A DNA stretch of 64,000 bases from Ideonella benzenivorans (GCF_020387415.1 NZ_JAGWCB010000010.1:496001-560000); one strand, 5' to 3'. Counted from the stretch's first letter, positions 1 through 9,350 are shown. The notes: generated by a model not told the origin, from the letters alone. Numbers and translations are program-made.

Positions 1-233
1 GTGGCCTGCAGCGCGCCCAGCATCTCCAGCGCCTGGGCGTGGAAGGTCTCGCCCGCGGGGGTGAGCCGCGTGGGATAGCTGGAGCGGTCCACCAGGTCGA
101 TGCCGGCCCAGGCCTCCAGCGCCTGGATGCGGCGCGAGAAGGCCGGCTGGGTCACATGCCGCAGCTGGGCCGAGCGCGAGAAGCTGCGCGTCTCGGCCAG
201 GCTGATGAAGTCTTCAAGCCACTTGGTGTCCAT
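1..233 (-). CDS. LysR-family transcriptional regulator, N-terminal part (cut by window edge)
   Basis: The visible 77 residues start MDTKWLEDFISLAETRSFSR and form the winged helix-turn-helix of a LysR-type regulator, with the family's SFSRSAQ and TQPAFSRRIQALE segments. The effector-binding domain lies outside the window. The ATG lies inside the 3' end of the upstream ABC exporter gene (about 20 bp overlap), so the two are probably co-transcribed. The target genes cannot be judged from this fragment. Confidence 0.85.
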   Translation of the reverse strand, partial: MDTKWLEDFISLAETRSFSRSAQLRHVTQPAFSRRIQALEAWAGIDLVDRSSYPTRLTPAGETFHAQALEMLGALQA

Positions 234-2058
234 GGGTGTTCTTCTCGGTGGCGGAGGGGCGGGGGCTGCTGTGCTGCAGGGCCCACATGCGGGCATAGGC
301 ACCAGCGCGCGCCAGCAGCGCGGCGTGGGTGCCGCGCTCAACGACCTGGCCGGCCTCCATCACCAGGATTTCGTGCGCATCCACCACGGTGGACAGGCGG
401 TGGGCGATGACCAGCGTGGTGCGCCCGCGGGCGGCGCTGGCCAGCTCGGTCTGGATGGCGCGCTCGTTGGCCGAATCGAGGGCCGAGGTGGCTTCGTCAA
501 AGACCAGGATGGGCGGGTTCTTCAGCAGCGTGCGGGCGATGGCCACGCGCTGCTTTTCGCCGCCGGAGAGCTTCAGGCCGCGCTCGCCCACCATGGTGTC
601 GTAGCCCTTGGGCTGGGCGACGATGAAGTCGTGGATGCGGGCGGCGCGGGCCACCGCCTCCACCTCGGCCGGCGTGGCGCCGGGCCGGCCGTAGGCGATG
701 TTGTAGGCGATGGTGTCGTTGAACAGCACCGTGTCCTGCGGCACGATGCCGATCGCCTTGCGCAGGCTGTCCTGCGTCACCGCCCGGATGTCCTGCCCGT
801 CGATGGTGATGCGCCCGCCCTGCACGTCGTAGAAGCGGTAGAGCAGACGGGCCAGCGTGCTCTTGCCCGCGCCGCTGGCGCCCACCACCGCCACCGTCTG
901 GCCGGCCGGGATGTCGAAGGACAGGCCCTTGAGGATGGGCCGCGCCGGGTCGTAGGCGAAGTCCACCGCCTCGAAGCGCACGGCGGCGCCCCGCAGCTGC
1001 AGCGGCCGGGCGTCGGGGGCGTCGGCCACCTCGCGCTCGCGGGCCATCAGCGTGAACATCTTGTCCAGGTCAGTCAGGCTCTGCTTGACCTCGCGGTAGA
1101 GCACGCCCAGGAAGTTCAGCGGGATGTAGAGCTGGATCAGCAGGGTGTTGATCAGCACCAGGTCACCCAGCGTCAGATGACCGCTCACCACGCCGGCGGT
1201 GGCCCGCCACAGCATGGCCAGCAGCGAGACAGCGATGATGGCCTGCTGGCCGACGTTGAGCAGCGAGAGCGTGGTCTGCGAGGTGATCTGGGCGCGGCGG
1301 TAGGCGTCCAGCCCCTCGTCGTAGCGCCGGGCCTCGAAGTCCTCGTTGTTGAAGTACTTGACCGTCTCGTAGTTCAGCAGCGCGTCGATGGCGCGCTGGT
1401 GGGCCTTGGAATCCAGCTCGTTCATCTTGCGGCGGAACTGGGTGCGCCACTCGGTCAGGCTGATGGTGAAGACGCCGTAGGCCACCAGCGCCGCCAGCGT
1501 GATCCAGACAAAGCCCAGGTCGAACTGGCTGCCCAGCAGCACCAGCGCCAGGCCCAGCTCCACCAGCGTCGGCAGGATGGTGTAGAGCGAGTACGAGATG
1601 AGCGACTGCAGGGCGCGGGTACCGCGCTCGATGTCGCGCGTCATGCCGCCGGTCTGGCGCTCCAGGTGGAAGCGCAGCGACAGCGCGTGCATGTGACGGA
1701 AGACCTGCAGCGCGATCTCGCGCGAGGCGCCGTGCGTGGCCTTGGCGAACACCAGCTCGCGCAGCTCGGTGAACAGCGAGGCCAACAGCCGCAGCGCCGC
1801 ATAGCCCAGCAGCAGGCCAGCTGGCACCACCAGCAGGGCGCGTGGGTCGCTGGCGGGCAGGTTCATTGCGTCCACCAGGTGCTTGAGCAGCAGCGGCACG
1901 CCCAGGTTGGCCACCTTGGCCGCCACCAGGCAGGCCAGCGCCAGCACCACCCGGGTGCGGTACTGCCAGAAATACGGCGCCAGCTGCCGCAGGATGGCCC
2001 AATCCCCATGCTGACGGGGTGTGACCGCGGCTTCGGTCACAGGCAAGCTTCGACGCAT
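214..2058 (-). CDS. Atm1-type ABC exporter, fused membrane and ATPase domains
   Basis: This 614-residue half-transporter has a six-helix membrane domain (about residues 35-330) followed by an ATPase domain. Walker A is GASGAGKS (393-400). The signature LSGGEKQR and the Walker B segment ILVFDEATSALD follow. The NYETVKYFNNE segment near 229-239 is typical of the Atm1/ABCB7/HMT1 branch, which exports glutathione-linked sulfur species or metal conjugates from the inner membrane; the substrate here is inferred from family only. It is divergent from the thioesterase gene across a 50-bp gap, and its end overlaps the LysR gene. Confidence 0.9.
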   Translation of the reverse strand: MRRSLPVTEAAVTPRQHGDWAILRQLAPYFWQYRTRVVLALACLVAAKVANLGVPLLLKHLVDAMNLPASDPRALLVVPAGLLLGYAALRLLASLFTELRELVFAKATHGASREIALQVFRHMHALSLRFHLERQTGGMTRDIERGTRALQSLISYSLYTILPTLVELGLALVLLGSQFDLGFVWITLAALVAYGVFTISLTEWRTQFRRKMNELDSKAHQRAIDALLNYETVKYFNNEDFEARRYDEGLDAYRRAQITSQTTLSLLNVGQQAIIAVSLLAMLWRATAGVVSGHLTLGDLVLINTLLIQLYIPLNFLGVLYREVKQSLTDLDKMFTLMAREREVADAPDARPLQLRGAAVRFEAVDFAYDPARPILKGLSFDIPAGQTVAVVGASGAGKSTLARLLYRFYDVQGGRITIDGQDIRAVTQDSLRKAIGIVPQDTVLFNDTIAYNIAYGRPGATPAEVEAVARAARIHDFIVAQPKGYDTMVGERGLKLSGGEKQRVAIARTLLKNPPILVFDEATSALDSANERAIQTELASAARGRTTLVIAHRLSTVVDAHEILVMEAGQVVERGTHAALLARAGAYARMWALQHSSPRPSATEKNTHGHQVA

Positions 2059-2108
2059 CGTGGAACAATCACAGTTTCTGATTTAGAACAATACACAGGA
2101 ACCCTGAA

Positions 2109-2561
2109 ATGAACATTCCAGCATCCCCGGCCAGTGTGCCCGACGAACTGCGCACCGAACTGCCCACCGACCGCGAGCTGGTGATGCGCGTGATGCCGAT
2201 GCCGGCCGATTCGAACAACAACGGCGATATTTTCGGTGGCTGGATCATGGCGCAGGTCGACTTGGCCGGTTCCGTGCTGACGGCCCGCCTGGCCAAGGGC
2301 CGCGTGGCCACGGTGGCGGTGAAGGAATTCATCTTCAAGCAGCCGGTGTCGATCGGCGACCTGCTGAGCTTTTATGCGACGATCACCCACGTGGGCCGCT
2401 CCTCGATGACGGTGACGGTGGAGGTGTACGCTGAACGCGCGCCGGAAGACCTGCAGGTCGTGAAGGTGACGGAAGCCACCCTGACCTACGTCGCCATCGA
2501 CCGCGAAGGCCATTCCCGTGCCATCCCGCGGCCGCTGCCGCCGGCCTACGCCAAATTCTGA
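2109..2561 (+). CDS. yciA: acyl-CoA thioesterase, YciA-type hotdog protein
   Basis: A single hotdog domain of 150 residues. The helix segment NNNGDIFGGWIMAQVDLAG and the following KEFIFKQPVSIGD match the YciA/acyl-CoA hydrolase family, which cleaves short- to long-chain acyl-CoA thioesters in the cytoplasm. An AGGAA element lies just upstream of the ATG. It is divergent from the ABC exporter, so the 50-bp gap must hold both promoters. The family is clear; substrate range is not visible. Confidence 0.88.
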   Translation: MNIPASPASVPDELRTELPTDRELVMRVMPMPADSNNNGDIFGGWIMAQVDLAGSVLTARLAKGRVATVAVKEFIFKQPVSIGDLLSFYATITHVGRSSMTVTVEVYAERAPEDLQVVKVTEATLTYVAIDREGHSRAIPRPLPPAYAKF

Positions 2562-2595
2562 TTGACCGGACGGCCGGCCCCGTCCGCTGCCGTCG

Positions 2596-3666
2596 ATGTT
2601 CAAAAGCCTGCGCGTTCCCGAAAAGGCCTTCGGCCTGCTGATGTGGATCGTCTCCCTGCTGTTCGCCAGCTTCCTGACCGGGCTGGGCGGACAGCTGATC
2701 GGCGATCTGCCCAAGGTGGAGGACACGCTGACGCTGGAGCAGTTCGCCGATGCGAACGCCCTGCAGTCCGAGCGCGCGCAGCTGCGCGACCTGGGTGAGC
2801 AGGCCGGCACGCTGGAAGACCAGACCGAGCAGGCCCGGCTCAAGCAGACCGCCGCCAGCCAGGCCTACCAGGCCGCCCGCAGCGCCCAGGCCAACTGGCT
2901 GGCCAGCCGCCAGGCCACCGGCGACGCCAGCAGCAACGCCGAACTGGCGCGCCGCACCCGCGAGCTGGACCAGCTCAAGCAGGCCGAACGCGACGCCCAG
3001 CGGGCCCAGGAAAAGCTGGACCAGGACCGCCTGGACGTGAGCCAGGCCCAGACCAGCCACCAGCGCCGCCTGGACGCCCTGCTGAGCCAGGCCCAGGGCG
3101 CCTACGAGCGTGCCCAGTTCCTGCAGGAGTTGCGCGTCTTCGGCCTGCGCCTGGCGCTGACCCTGCCCTTGCTGCTGGTGGCCGGCTGGATGGTGGCGCG
3201 CCAGCGCAAGAGCGACCACTGGCCCCTCTTGCGCGGCTTCGTGCTGTTCGCGGCCTACGCCTTCTTCTTCGAACTGGTGCCCTACCTGCCCAGCTATGGC
3301 GGCTATGTGCGCTATGGCGTGGGCATTCTGCTGACCGGGCTGGGTGGGCATTACGCCATCCGCGCGATGCGCCGCTATCTGGCCCGGCGCGCGGCGGTGG
3401 AGCAGCAAAGCGAGGCCCAGCGCCGCCAGGCCCTGACGAACGACGAGGCCCTCAAGAAGATGGCGGCCAATGTCTGCCCGGGCTGTGAGCGCGCCATCCT
3501 GACCACCGGCGACGTGAAACCCGACTTCTGCGTGCACTGCGGGCTCAAGCTGTTCGACCGCTGCGAGGGCTGCGGCACGCGCAAGAACGTGTTCTTTCGC
3601 TACTGCCCCAGCTGCGGCGCGTCGGCCGACCCCGTGCCAGCCGCGCCGTCATCGCCGGCGGGCTGA
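2596..3666 (+). CDS. membrane protein with periplasmic-type coiled coil and C-terminal zinc ribbons
   Basis: No named function is recognised. The 356 residues show an N-terminal hydrophobic helix (about 12-34), then a long Gln/Ala/Arg/Glu-rich coiled coil (about 55-170), then two or three more membrane helices (about 180-260). The C-terminal tail has four CxxC pairs (VCPGC, FCVHCG, CEGCG, YCPSCG), as in tandem zinc ribbons. Related Burkholderiales proteins are sometimes labelled endopeptidases, but no catalytic motif is visible. It follows the thioesterase by 34 bp and its end overlaps the convergent SGNH hydrolase gene by 67 bp. Confidence 0.7.
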   Translation: MFKSLRVPEKAFGLLMWIVSLLFASFLTGLGGQLIGDLPKVEDTLTLEQFADANALQSERAQLRDLGEQAGTLEDQTEQARLKQTAASQAYQAARSAQANWLASRQATGDASSNAELARRTRELDQLKQAERDAQRAQEKLDQDRLDVSQAQTSHQRRLDALLSQAQGAYERAQFLQELRVFGLRLALTLPLLLVAGWMVARQRKSDHWPLLRGFVLFAAYAFFFELVPYLPSYGGYVRYGVGILLTGLGGHYAIRAMRRYLARRAAVEQQSEAQRRQALTNDEALKKMAANVCPGCERAILTTGDVKPDFCVHCGLKLFDRCEGCGTRKNVFFRYCPSCGASADPVPAAPSSPAG

Positions 3667-4388
3667 AGCGCGCCGACGCCGTCGAGCAGCATCTGCCGGG
3701 TCAGGGCCTCGGTCCAGGCCTGGTAGCCCCGCAGACCGGGGTGAAACCCGTCCTGCGCCATCCAGCCCGTCGCTTCGGCCGGCATCGCGGGCAGGGCCAC
3801 ATGGTGCCGGTCCGACCGCCCGGCCAGATCACGCTGCAGCGCCTGGTCCAGCCGCTGGGCATCCCGCCCCAGCACCCAGCGCAGCGGCTGCGGCAGCACC
3901 GGAAAGCGCTCCATCGGCGGCACCGCCGAGTGCCAGGTGTGGCGCACGCCCGCGCGGCGCTGCGCCACGGTGTGCAGCGCCGCCAACGTGGCCAGCCAGT
4001 GGCGCACGGGGGTCTGCCCCACCGCATCGTTGACCCCCAGCGAGGTCACCATGGCATCGGCGGGCAACAGCGGCGCCTGCTCCAGCGCCTTCAGCGTGTC
4101 AGCCGCCCGGTGGCCGGTGGTGGCCACCAGCTGCCAGCTCACCCGCCCCTGCAGCACCCGGGCCAGACGCTCGGCCAGCGGCGCGGCCAGGGCCAGCGAC
4201 TGCTCGTCCACGCCCACACCGGCCGCAGCGGAATCGCCCACCACCAGCAGACGCAGGCGCAGGAGGCCCTCCCCGGCCACACCGGCGCGCGGCCCTTCGG
4301 GTTCGGGCAGGCGCAACGCATGGCGACGCACCGCTCGGCCCTGGCGCAGCAGCACCGGGCCCAGCAGCAGCTTCAGCGGTCCGGGCAT
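3600..4388 (-). CDS. SGNH/GDSL-type hydrolase
   Basis: 262 residues with the SGNH blocks in order: block I GDSAAAG (catalytic serine) near residue 51, block III-like SLGVNDAVG, and block V DGFHPG supplying the Asp/His pair. This predicts a serine esterase or lipase; the substrate is unknown. No convincing signal peptide is seen, although the N-terminus has a short hydrophobic stretch. It lies 13 bp downstream of the enoyl-CoA hydratase/isomerase gene in gene direction, so it may be read from the same transcript. It converges on the zinc-ribbon protein with a 67-bp overlap. Confidence 0.8.
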   Translation of the reverse strand: MPGPLKLLLGPVLLRQGRAVRRHALRLPEPEGPRAGVAGEGLLRLRLLVVGDSAAAGVGVDEQSLALAAPLAERLARVLQGRVSWQLVATTGHRAADTLKALEQAPLLPADAMVTSLGVNDAVGQTPVRHWLATLAALHTVAQRRAGVRHTWHSAVPPMERFPVLPQPLRWVLGRDAQRLDQALQRDLAGRSDRHHVALPAMPAEATGWMAQDGFHPGLRGYQAWTEALTRQMLLDGVGALQPAGDDGAAGTGSADAPQLGQ

Positions 4389-4401
4389 CGGGCGCCGACC
4401 T

Positions 4402-5166
4402 TCACTGGAACTTCGTGAAGTCGGGCTTGCGCTTCTCGAAGAAGGCCTGGAAGGCCTCGCGGGCCTCAGGGCTGCGCAGGCGCTGGCCGAAGAGCTCGGC
4501 CTCGGTGGCGATGACCTGCTGCAGCAGCTCGCGCTGCGGCGCCTTCATCAGGCGCTTGGATTCACGCACGGCCGACGGGGCCAGGTGGTTGAAGCGCTCG
4601 GCCACGCGGCGGGCGTGGGGCAGCACCTCGCCCGCGGGCAGCACGGCGTTGGCGATGCCGCAGTCGACCGCATCGGTGCCGGTGAAAGGGTCCCCCAGCA
4701 GCAGCTTCTCGGCCGCCCGGACATGGCCCATCAGGCGCGGGATCAGCAGGCTGGAGCCGTACTCGGGCACCAGGCCCAGGCCGACGAAGGGCATGGCCAG
4801 GCGGGCCTCGTCGCTGACGAAGACGAAGTCGCAGTGCAGCAGCATGGTGGTGCCGATGCCCACGGCGGCGCCGGTGACGGCGGCCACCACTGGCTTCTCG
4901 CAGGCTTCCAGCGCGCGCATGAAGCGGAAGACGGACGAATCCGGCCCGGCGGGCGGGCGCTGCATGAAGTCCTCCAGGTCGTTGCCGGAGGTGAAGACGC
5001 CGGGCTGGCCGGTGATCAGCAGGGCCCGCACGGCCGGGTCGCTGCCGGCGGCTTCGATGGCCGCGGTCATGGCGTCGTACATCGCCATGGTCAGCGCGTT
5101 CTTCTTCTCGGGGCGGGCGATCTCGATGGTCGCCACGCCATCCACGACGCCGGTTCGGATGGTCAT
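4402..5166 (-). CDS. crotonase-fold enoyl-CoA isomerase/hydratase
   Basis: 254 residues from an ATG preceded by AGGAG; a longer upstream reading lacks a site. The crotonase fold is clear (ARPEKKNALT, SGNDLEDF, AVTGAAVGIG). The two glutamates of classical hydratases are absent: the GGGCEL position reads GIGTTM and the QPE position reads MPF. It instead has VPEYGSS, like the PE-x-x-SS segment holding the single catalytic Glu of Eci2-type delta3,delta2-enoyl-CoA isomerases. It probably helps unsaturated fatty acids enter beta-oxidation. It is separated from the thiolase gene by an intrinsic terminator. Confidence 0.82.
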   Translation of the reverse strand: MTIRTGVVDGVATIEIARPEKKNALTMAMYDAMTAAIEAAGSDPAVRALLITGQPGVFTSGNDLEDFMQRPPAGPDSSVFRFMRALEACEKPVVAAVTGAAVGIGTTMLLHCDFVFVSDEARLAMPFVGLGLVPEYGSSLLIPRLMGHVRAAEKLLLGDPFTGTDAVDCGIANAVLPAGEVLPHARRVAERFNHLAPSAVRESKRLMKAPQRELLQQVIATEAELFGQRLRSPEAREAFQAFFEKRKPDFTKFQ

Positions 5167-5193
5167 GCGGGTCTCCTGCTTGTGACTTGAAAT

Positions 5194-5220
5194 GAAAACG
5201 GGCGGCATCGTAGCCGCCCG
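5194..5220 (-). terminator. intrinsic terminator after the thiolase gene
   Basis: On the minus strand a perfect 8-bp stem, CGGGCGGC pairing with GCCGCCCG around a TACGAT loop, is followed by TTTTC. It sits between the stop of the thiolase gene and the start of the crotonase gene, so it should end or attenuate the fad transcript there. Confidence 0.75.
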
Positions 5221-5236
5221 CGTGCGTGACCGTCGA

Positions 5237-6436
5237 TCAGACGGCTTCGAAGATGCCGGCCGCGCCTTGGCCGGTACCGATGCACATGGTCACCATGCCG
5301 TACTTCAGCTTGTGGCGACGCAGGGCATGGATGGTGGTGGCGGCGCGGATCGCGCCGGTGGCGCCCAGCGGGTGGCCCAGGGCGATCGCGCCGCCCATGG
5401 GGTTCACCACATCCGGGTTCAGACCCAGGTCACGAATGACCGCGAGGGACTGGGCCGCGAAGGCTTCGTTCAGCTCGATCCAGCCCATGTCGGCGAGCGT
5501 CAGGCCACCGGCCTTCAGCGCGGCCGGGATGGCCTCGATCGGGCCGATGCCCATGATTTCCGGCGGCACGCCGCGCGAGGCGAAGCTCACGAAGCGGGCC
5601 AGCGGCTTCAGGTCGAACTGCTTGACGGCCTTCTCGGAGGCCAGGATCAGCGCGCCGGCGCCGTCGCTGGTCTGCGAGCTGTTGCCGGCGGTGACGCTGC
5701 CCTTGGCGGCGAACACCGGGCGCAGCTTGGCCAGGCCTTCCAGGCTGGTGTCGGGGCGCGGGCCCTCGTCCAGGTTGACGGTGCGGGTGGTGTAGCGGAT
5801 CTCGCCGGTGGCCAGATCGGGCACGCGCTGGATGATGTCCACCGGGCAGATCTCGTCGGCGAACTCACCGGCCTGCTGGGCCTTGATGGCGCGCTGGTGC
5901 GAGGCCAGGGCGAAGGCGTCCTGGTCTTCACGGCTGACCTTCCAGCGCTCGGCCACCTTCTCGGCGGTCAGGCCCATGCCGTAGGCGATGCCCACGTTTT
6001 CGTCCCGGGTGAAGATCTCGGGGTTGAAGGCCGGCTTGTTGCCGCCCATGGGCACCATGCTCATGGACTCGGCGCCGCCGGCGATCATCACATCGGCCTC
6101 GCCCACGCGGATGCGATCGGCGGCCATCTGGATGGCGGTGACGCCCGAAGCGCAGAAGCGGTTGACGGTGACGCCGCCGACGCTGTGCGGCAGGCCCGCC
6201 AGGGCCACCGCGATGCGGGCGAAGTTCATGCCCTGCTCACCTTCGGGGAAGGAGCAGCCGATCACGGCATCCTCGATCGCCTTGGGGTCCAGCGTGGGCA
6301 CCTGGGCCAGCGCGGCCTGGATGGCGCGCACCAGCAGGTCGTCCGAGCGGGTGTTCTTGAAGTAGCCCCGGCCGGACTTGCCGATCGGGGTGCGGGTGGC
6401 CGCCACGATGTAGGCGTCTTGCACTTGCTTGCTCAT
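5237..6436 (-). CDS. fadA: acetyl-CoA acyltransferase (3-ketoacyl-CoA thiolase)
   Basis: 399 residues, usual thiolase length. The nucleophilic cysteine is Cys95 in NRFCASGVTA, the histidine lies in GGAIALGHPLGATG, and the second active-site cysteine is Cys385 in MCIGTGQGAAG. It catalyses the last step of beta-oxidation, releasing acetyl-CoA from 3-ketoacyl-CoA. It lies 29 bp downstream of the FadB-type gene in the same operon; a terminator follows it. Confidence 0.93.
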   Translation of the reverse strand: MSKQVQDAYIVAATRTPIGKSGRGYFKNTRSDDLLVRAIQAALAQVPTLDPKAIEDAVIGCSFPEGEQGMNFARIAVALAGLPHSVGGVTVNRFCASGVTAIQMAADRIRVGEADVMIAGGAESMSMVPMGGNKPAFNPEIFTRDENVGIAYGMGLTAEKVAERWKVSREDQDAFALASHQRAIKAQQAGEFADEICPVDIIQRVPDLATGEIRYTTRTVNLDEGPRPDTSLEGLAKLRPVFAAKGSVTAGNSSQTSDGAGALILASEKAVKQFDLKPLARFVSFASRGVPPEIMGIGPIEAIPAALKAGGLTLADMGWIELNEAFAAQSLAVIRDLGLNPDVVNPMGGAIALGHPLGATGAIRAATTIHALRRHKLKYGMVTMCIGTGQGAAGIFEAV

Positions 6437-6465
6437 GTCGATTCCTTGTCAGCGTGGGACGGCCA

Positions 6466-8847
6466 TCAGTTGCGAACCGGCTTGCCGGTTTGCAGCATGC
6501 CCATGATCCGTTCCTGGGTCTTGGGGTGCTCCAGCAGGCCGCAGAAGTGCTTGCGCTCCAGCGCCATCAGGTACTCCTCGGTCACCGGGGTGCCGGGGTC
6601 CACGTCACCGCCGCACAGCACGTCGGCGATCAGGCTGGCGATGTGGAAGTCGTGCTGGCTGATGAAGTTGCCATCGCGCATGCCCACCAGGGTGGCCTTG
6701 ATGGTGGCCAGCACGGTGCGGCCGGCCGCGGCGAAGGGCTTGGCCACCGGCGGGCGGTAGCCCGCGGCCGCCAGGGCCTTGGCCTGGCTGATGGCGACGA
6801 ACAGCAGCTCGTCCTTGTTCGGCACGATCACGTCGCTGTCCAGCAGGTAGCCCAGCTTGCGCGATTCCAGCGCGCTGGTGCCCACCTTGGCCATGGCCGC
6901 GGCCTGGAAGCCTTCCTTCAGGAAGTTCAGCACATAGCTGTCCGGCGCGCTGGCCGCGCCTTCGGCGGCACGGCGGGCGATGTAGGTCAGGCCGCCACCG
7001 CCCGGCAGCAGACCCACGCCCACTTCCACCAGGCCCATGTAGCTTTCCATGGCCGCCACGCGCTGGCTGCAGTGCACCGCCAGCTCGCAGCCACCGCCCA
7101 GCGCGATGCCGCGCACGGCCGCGATGGTGGGCACCTGGGCGTAGCGGAAGCGCAGCATCATGTCCTGCAGCTTCTTCTCTTCCGGCGCGATGCCCTTGGC
7201 ACCCTTGGCCATGAAGACGGGCATCAGGGCTTCCAGGTTGGCACCGGCGGAGAACACGTCGTCCGGCGACCAGACCACCAGGCCCTGGTAGCCTTCCTCG
7301 GCGATCTCCAGCGCCTTGAGCAGGCCCTCGGTCACGGTCGGGCTGATCAGGTGCAGCTTGGCGGTGATGCTGGCGATGACGACTTCGCCGTCCAGCGTCC
7401 AGACGCGCACCTCGTCGTTCTTGAACAGCTCGGTGCCGCTCTTGAGCGGATCGACCGCGCCGCTGCCCAGCACGGCCTCGGGGAAGTACTGGCGCTGGTA
7501 GACCGGCAGGTTCGAACGCGGGATGTAGCTGCCCTGGGAAGCAGACCAGGAGCCTTCGGGCGTGTGCACGCCATCGCGTCCGTCGAACACCCAGGCCGGC
7601 AGCGGGGCGCTGCACAGGGCCTTGCCGGCGTCGATGTCGGCCTTGACCCACTCGGCCACCTGCTTCCAGCCGGCTTCCTGCCACAGCTCGAACGGGCCCT
7701 GCTTCATGCCGAAGCCCCAGCGCATCGCGAAGTCCACCTCGCGGGCGCTCTCGGCGATCTCGGCCAGGTGCACGGCCACGTAGTGGAAGGAGTCGCGCAG
7801 GATGGCCCACAGGAACTGGGCCTGCGGGTTGCTGGATTCACGCAGCAGCTTCAGGCGCTCGGCCGCGGGCTTCTTCAGGATGCGGTCGACGATCGGGTCG
7901 GCCTTGGCACCGCTTTCGACGTAGCTGCCGGTGGCCGGGTCCAGGCGCAGGATGGCCTTGCCGTCCTTCTTGAAGAAGCCGGCCTTGGTCTTCTGGCCCA
8001 GGGCGCCCTTCTCGATCAGCGCGGCCAGCACCTTGGGGGTGGCGTAGCTGCCGTAGAAGGGGTCGTCCTTCAGGTTGTCCTGCAGGGTCTTGATGACGTG
8101 GGCCATGGTGTCCAGGCCCACCACGTCGGCGGTGCGGAAGGTGCCGGAGCTGGCGCGCCCCAGCTTCTTGCCGGTCAGGTCGTCCACCACGTCATACGTC
8201 AGGCCGAAGGCCTCGGCCTCGTGGATGGTCGCCAGCATGTTGGCGATGCCCACGCGGTTGGCCACGAAGTTCGGGGTGTCCTTGGCCCGCACCACGCCCT
8301 TGCCGACGGTGGTGGTGACGAAGGTCTCCAGCTGGTCCAGGTACTTGGCCTCGGTGGTCGGGGTCGGGATCAGCTCCACCAGGTACATGTACCGCGGCGG
8401 GTTGAAGAAGTGGATGCCGCAGAAGCGCGGCTTGATCGACTCGGGCAGCGCCTCGGCCAGCTTGGTGATCGACAGGCCCGAGGTGTTGGACGCCAGGATG
8501 GCGTGCGGCGCCACAAAGGGGGCGATCTTGTGGTACAGGTCCAGCTTCCAGTCCATGCGCTCGGCGATCGCCTCGATCACCAGGTCGCAGTCCTTGAGCA
8601 GGTCCAGGTGCTCTTCGTAGTTGGCCGGCGTGATGCGCGCGGCGTCCTCGGCCACGCCCAGGGGCGCCGGCTTGAGCTTCTTGAGGTTGTCGATGGCCTT
8701 GAGCGCGATGGCGCTCTTGGGGCCTTCCTTGGCGGGCAGGTCGAACAGCACGACCGGCACCTTGACGTTGACCAGATGGGCGGCGATCTGCGCGCCCATC
8801 ACGCCGGCGCCGAGCACGGCGACCTTGCGGACTTGGAATCGACTCAT
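6466..8847 (-). CDS. fadB: 3-hydroxyacyl-CoA dehydrogenase / enoyl-CoA hydratase fusion
   Basis: 793 residues in the order dehydrogenase then hydratase, the FadN-like arrangement and the reverse of E. coli FadB. The NAD-binding loop GAGVMGAQIA is at about residues 14-23, and the catalytic His is in GIHFFNPPRYMY. The C-terminal crotonase domain keeps both glutamates (GGGCEL and LVEVGVG), so it should be an active hydratase. It performs steps two and three of the cycle and is probably complexed with the adjacent thiolase. Confidence 0.93.
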   Translation of the reverse strand: MSRFQVRKVAVLGAGVMGAQIAAHLVNVKVPVVLFDLPAKEGPKSAIALKAIDNLKKLKPAPLGVAEDAARITPANYEEHLDLLKDCDLVIEAIAERMDWKLDLYHKIAPFVAPHAILASNTSGLSITKLAEALPESIKPRFCGIHFFNPPRYMYLVELIPTPTTEAKYLDQLETFVTTTVGKGVVRAKDTPNFVANRVGIANMLATIHEAEAFGLTYDVVDDLTGKKLGRASSGTFRTADVVGLDTMAHVIKTLQDNLKDDPFYGSYATPKVLAALIEKGALGQKTKAGFFKKDGKAILRLDPATGSYVESGAKADPIVDRILKKPAAERLKLLRESSNPQAQFLWAILRDSFHYVAVHLAEIAESAREVDFAMRWGFGMKQGPFELWQEAGWKQVAEWVKADIDAGKALCSAPLPAWVFDGRDGVHTPEGSWSASQGSYIPRSNLPVYQRQYFPEAVLGSGAVDPLKSGTELFKNDEVRVWTLDGEVVIASITAKLHLISPTVTEGLLKALEIAEEGYQGLVVWSPDDVFSAGANLEALMPVFMAKGAKGIAPEEKKLQDMMLRFRYAQVPTIAAVRGIALGGGCELAVHCSQRVAAMESYMGLVEVGVGLLPGGGGLTYIARRAAEGAASAPDSYVLNFLKEGFQAAAMAKVGTSALESRKLGYLLDSDVIVPNKDELLFVAISQAKALAAAGYRPPVAKPFAAAGRTVLATIKATLVGMRDGNFISQHDFHIASLIADVLCGGDVDPGTPVTEEYLMALERKHFCGLLEHPKTQERIMGMLQTGKPVRN

Positions 8848-8865
8848 TGCTTCTCCTTGGGCGTC

Positions 8866-9312
8866 TTACTCGACGCGGATCCAGGTTTGGGTGCGACCAA
8901 ACAGCGGCGCACCGATGTAGCCACGCACTTCCAGCTTCTTGCCCGCCTCGATGGGCTTGAGACGGACCTTGTAGACCTTGCCGTTCTTCGGGTCGAGGAT
9001 GTCCCCGCCATCCCACAGCTCCTTGTCCTGCGCATCCGCCTTCACGTTGCGCAGGATGGTCATGCCGACGATGGGCTGACCCTTGCGCTCGTCGCTGCAC
9101 TTGTCACACACCTCGGCCGCCTTGGCCGGGTCGGCGATCTTCTCCACCTTGGCGGTGAAGATGCCGTCCTTCTCGACGATGCGGACCAGCGACTTCTCCT
9201 TGCCGCTCTCGTCGTCGATGGTGCGCCACAGGCCGGCCGGCGTGGCCTGGGCCCAGGCGGCGCCGGTGGCGGCCAGCACCAGGCCGGCCACGATTGCTTG
9301 GATCTTGTTCAT
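8866..9312 (-). CDS. exported DUF2147 protein
   Basis: 148 residues. The start MNKIQAIVAGLVLAATGAAW is a signal peptide with a likely cut after AWA, so the mature protein is periplasmic. The rest matches the DUF2147 family (PAGLWRTIDDESGKEKSLVR; CDKCSDERKGQPI; WDGGDILDPKNGKVYK), a small beta-barrel-like domain of unknown biochemical role. It sits between the acyl-CoA dehydrogenase and the FadB-type gene. That suggests a link to lipid or fatty-acid uptake, but this is inference from position only. Confidence 0.85.
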   Translation of the reverse strand: MNKIQAIVAGLVLAATGAAWAQATPAGLWRTIDDESGKEKSLVRIVEKDGIFTAKVEKIADPAKAAEVCDKCSDERKGQPIVGMTILRNVKADAQDKELWDGGDILDPKNGKVYKVRLKPIEAGKKLEVRGYIGAPLFGRTQTWIRVE

Positions 9313-9350
9313 CGTGCTTGTCTCCTTGGGGATGCGGGAACCGGCCGCGC

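Noticed and set aside
100-2112. A 670-codon plus-strand frame opposite the ABC exporter
   Set aside because: Antisense to an exporter with all ABC motifs; its product has no recognisable fold.
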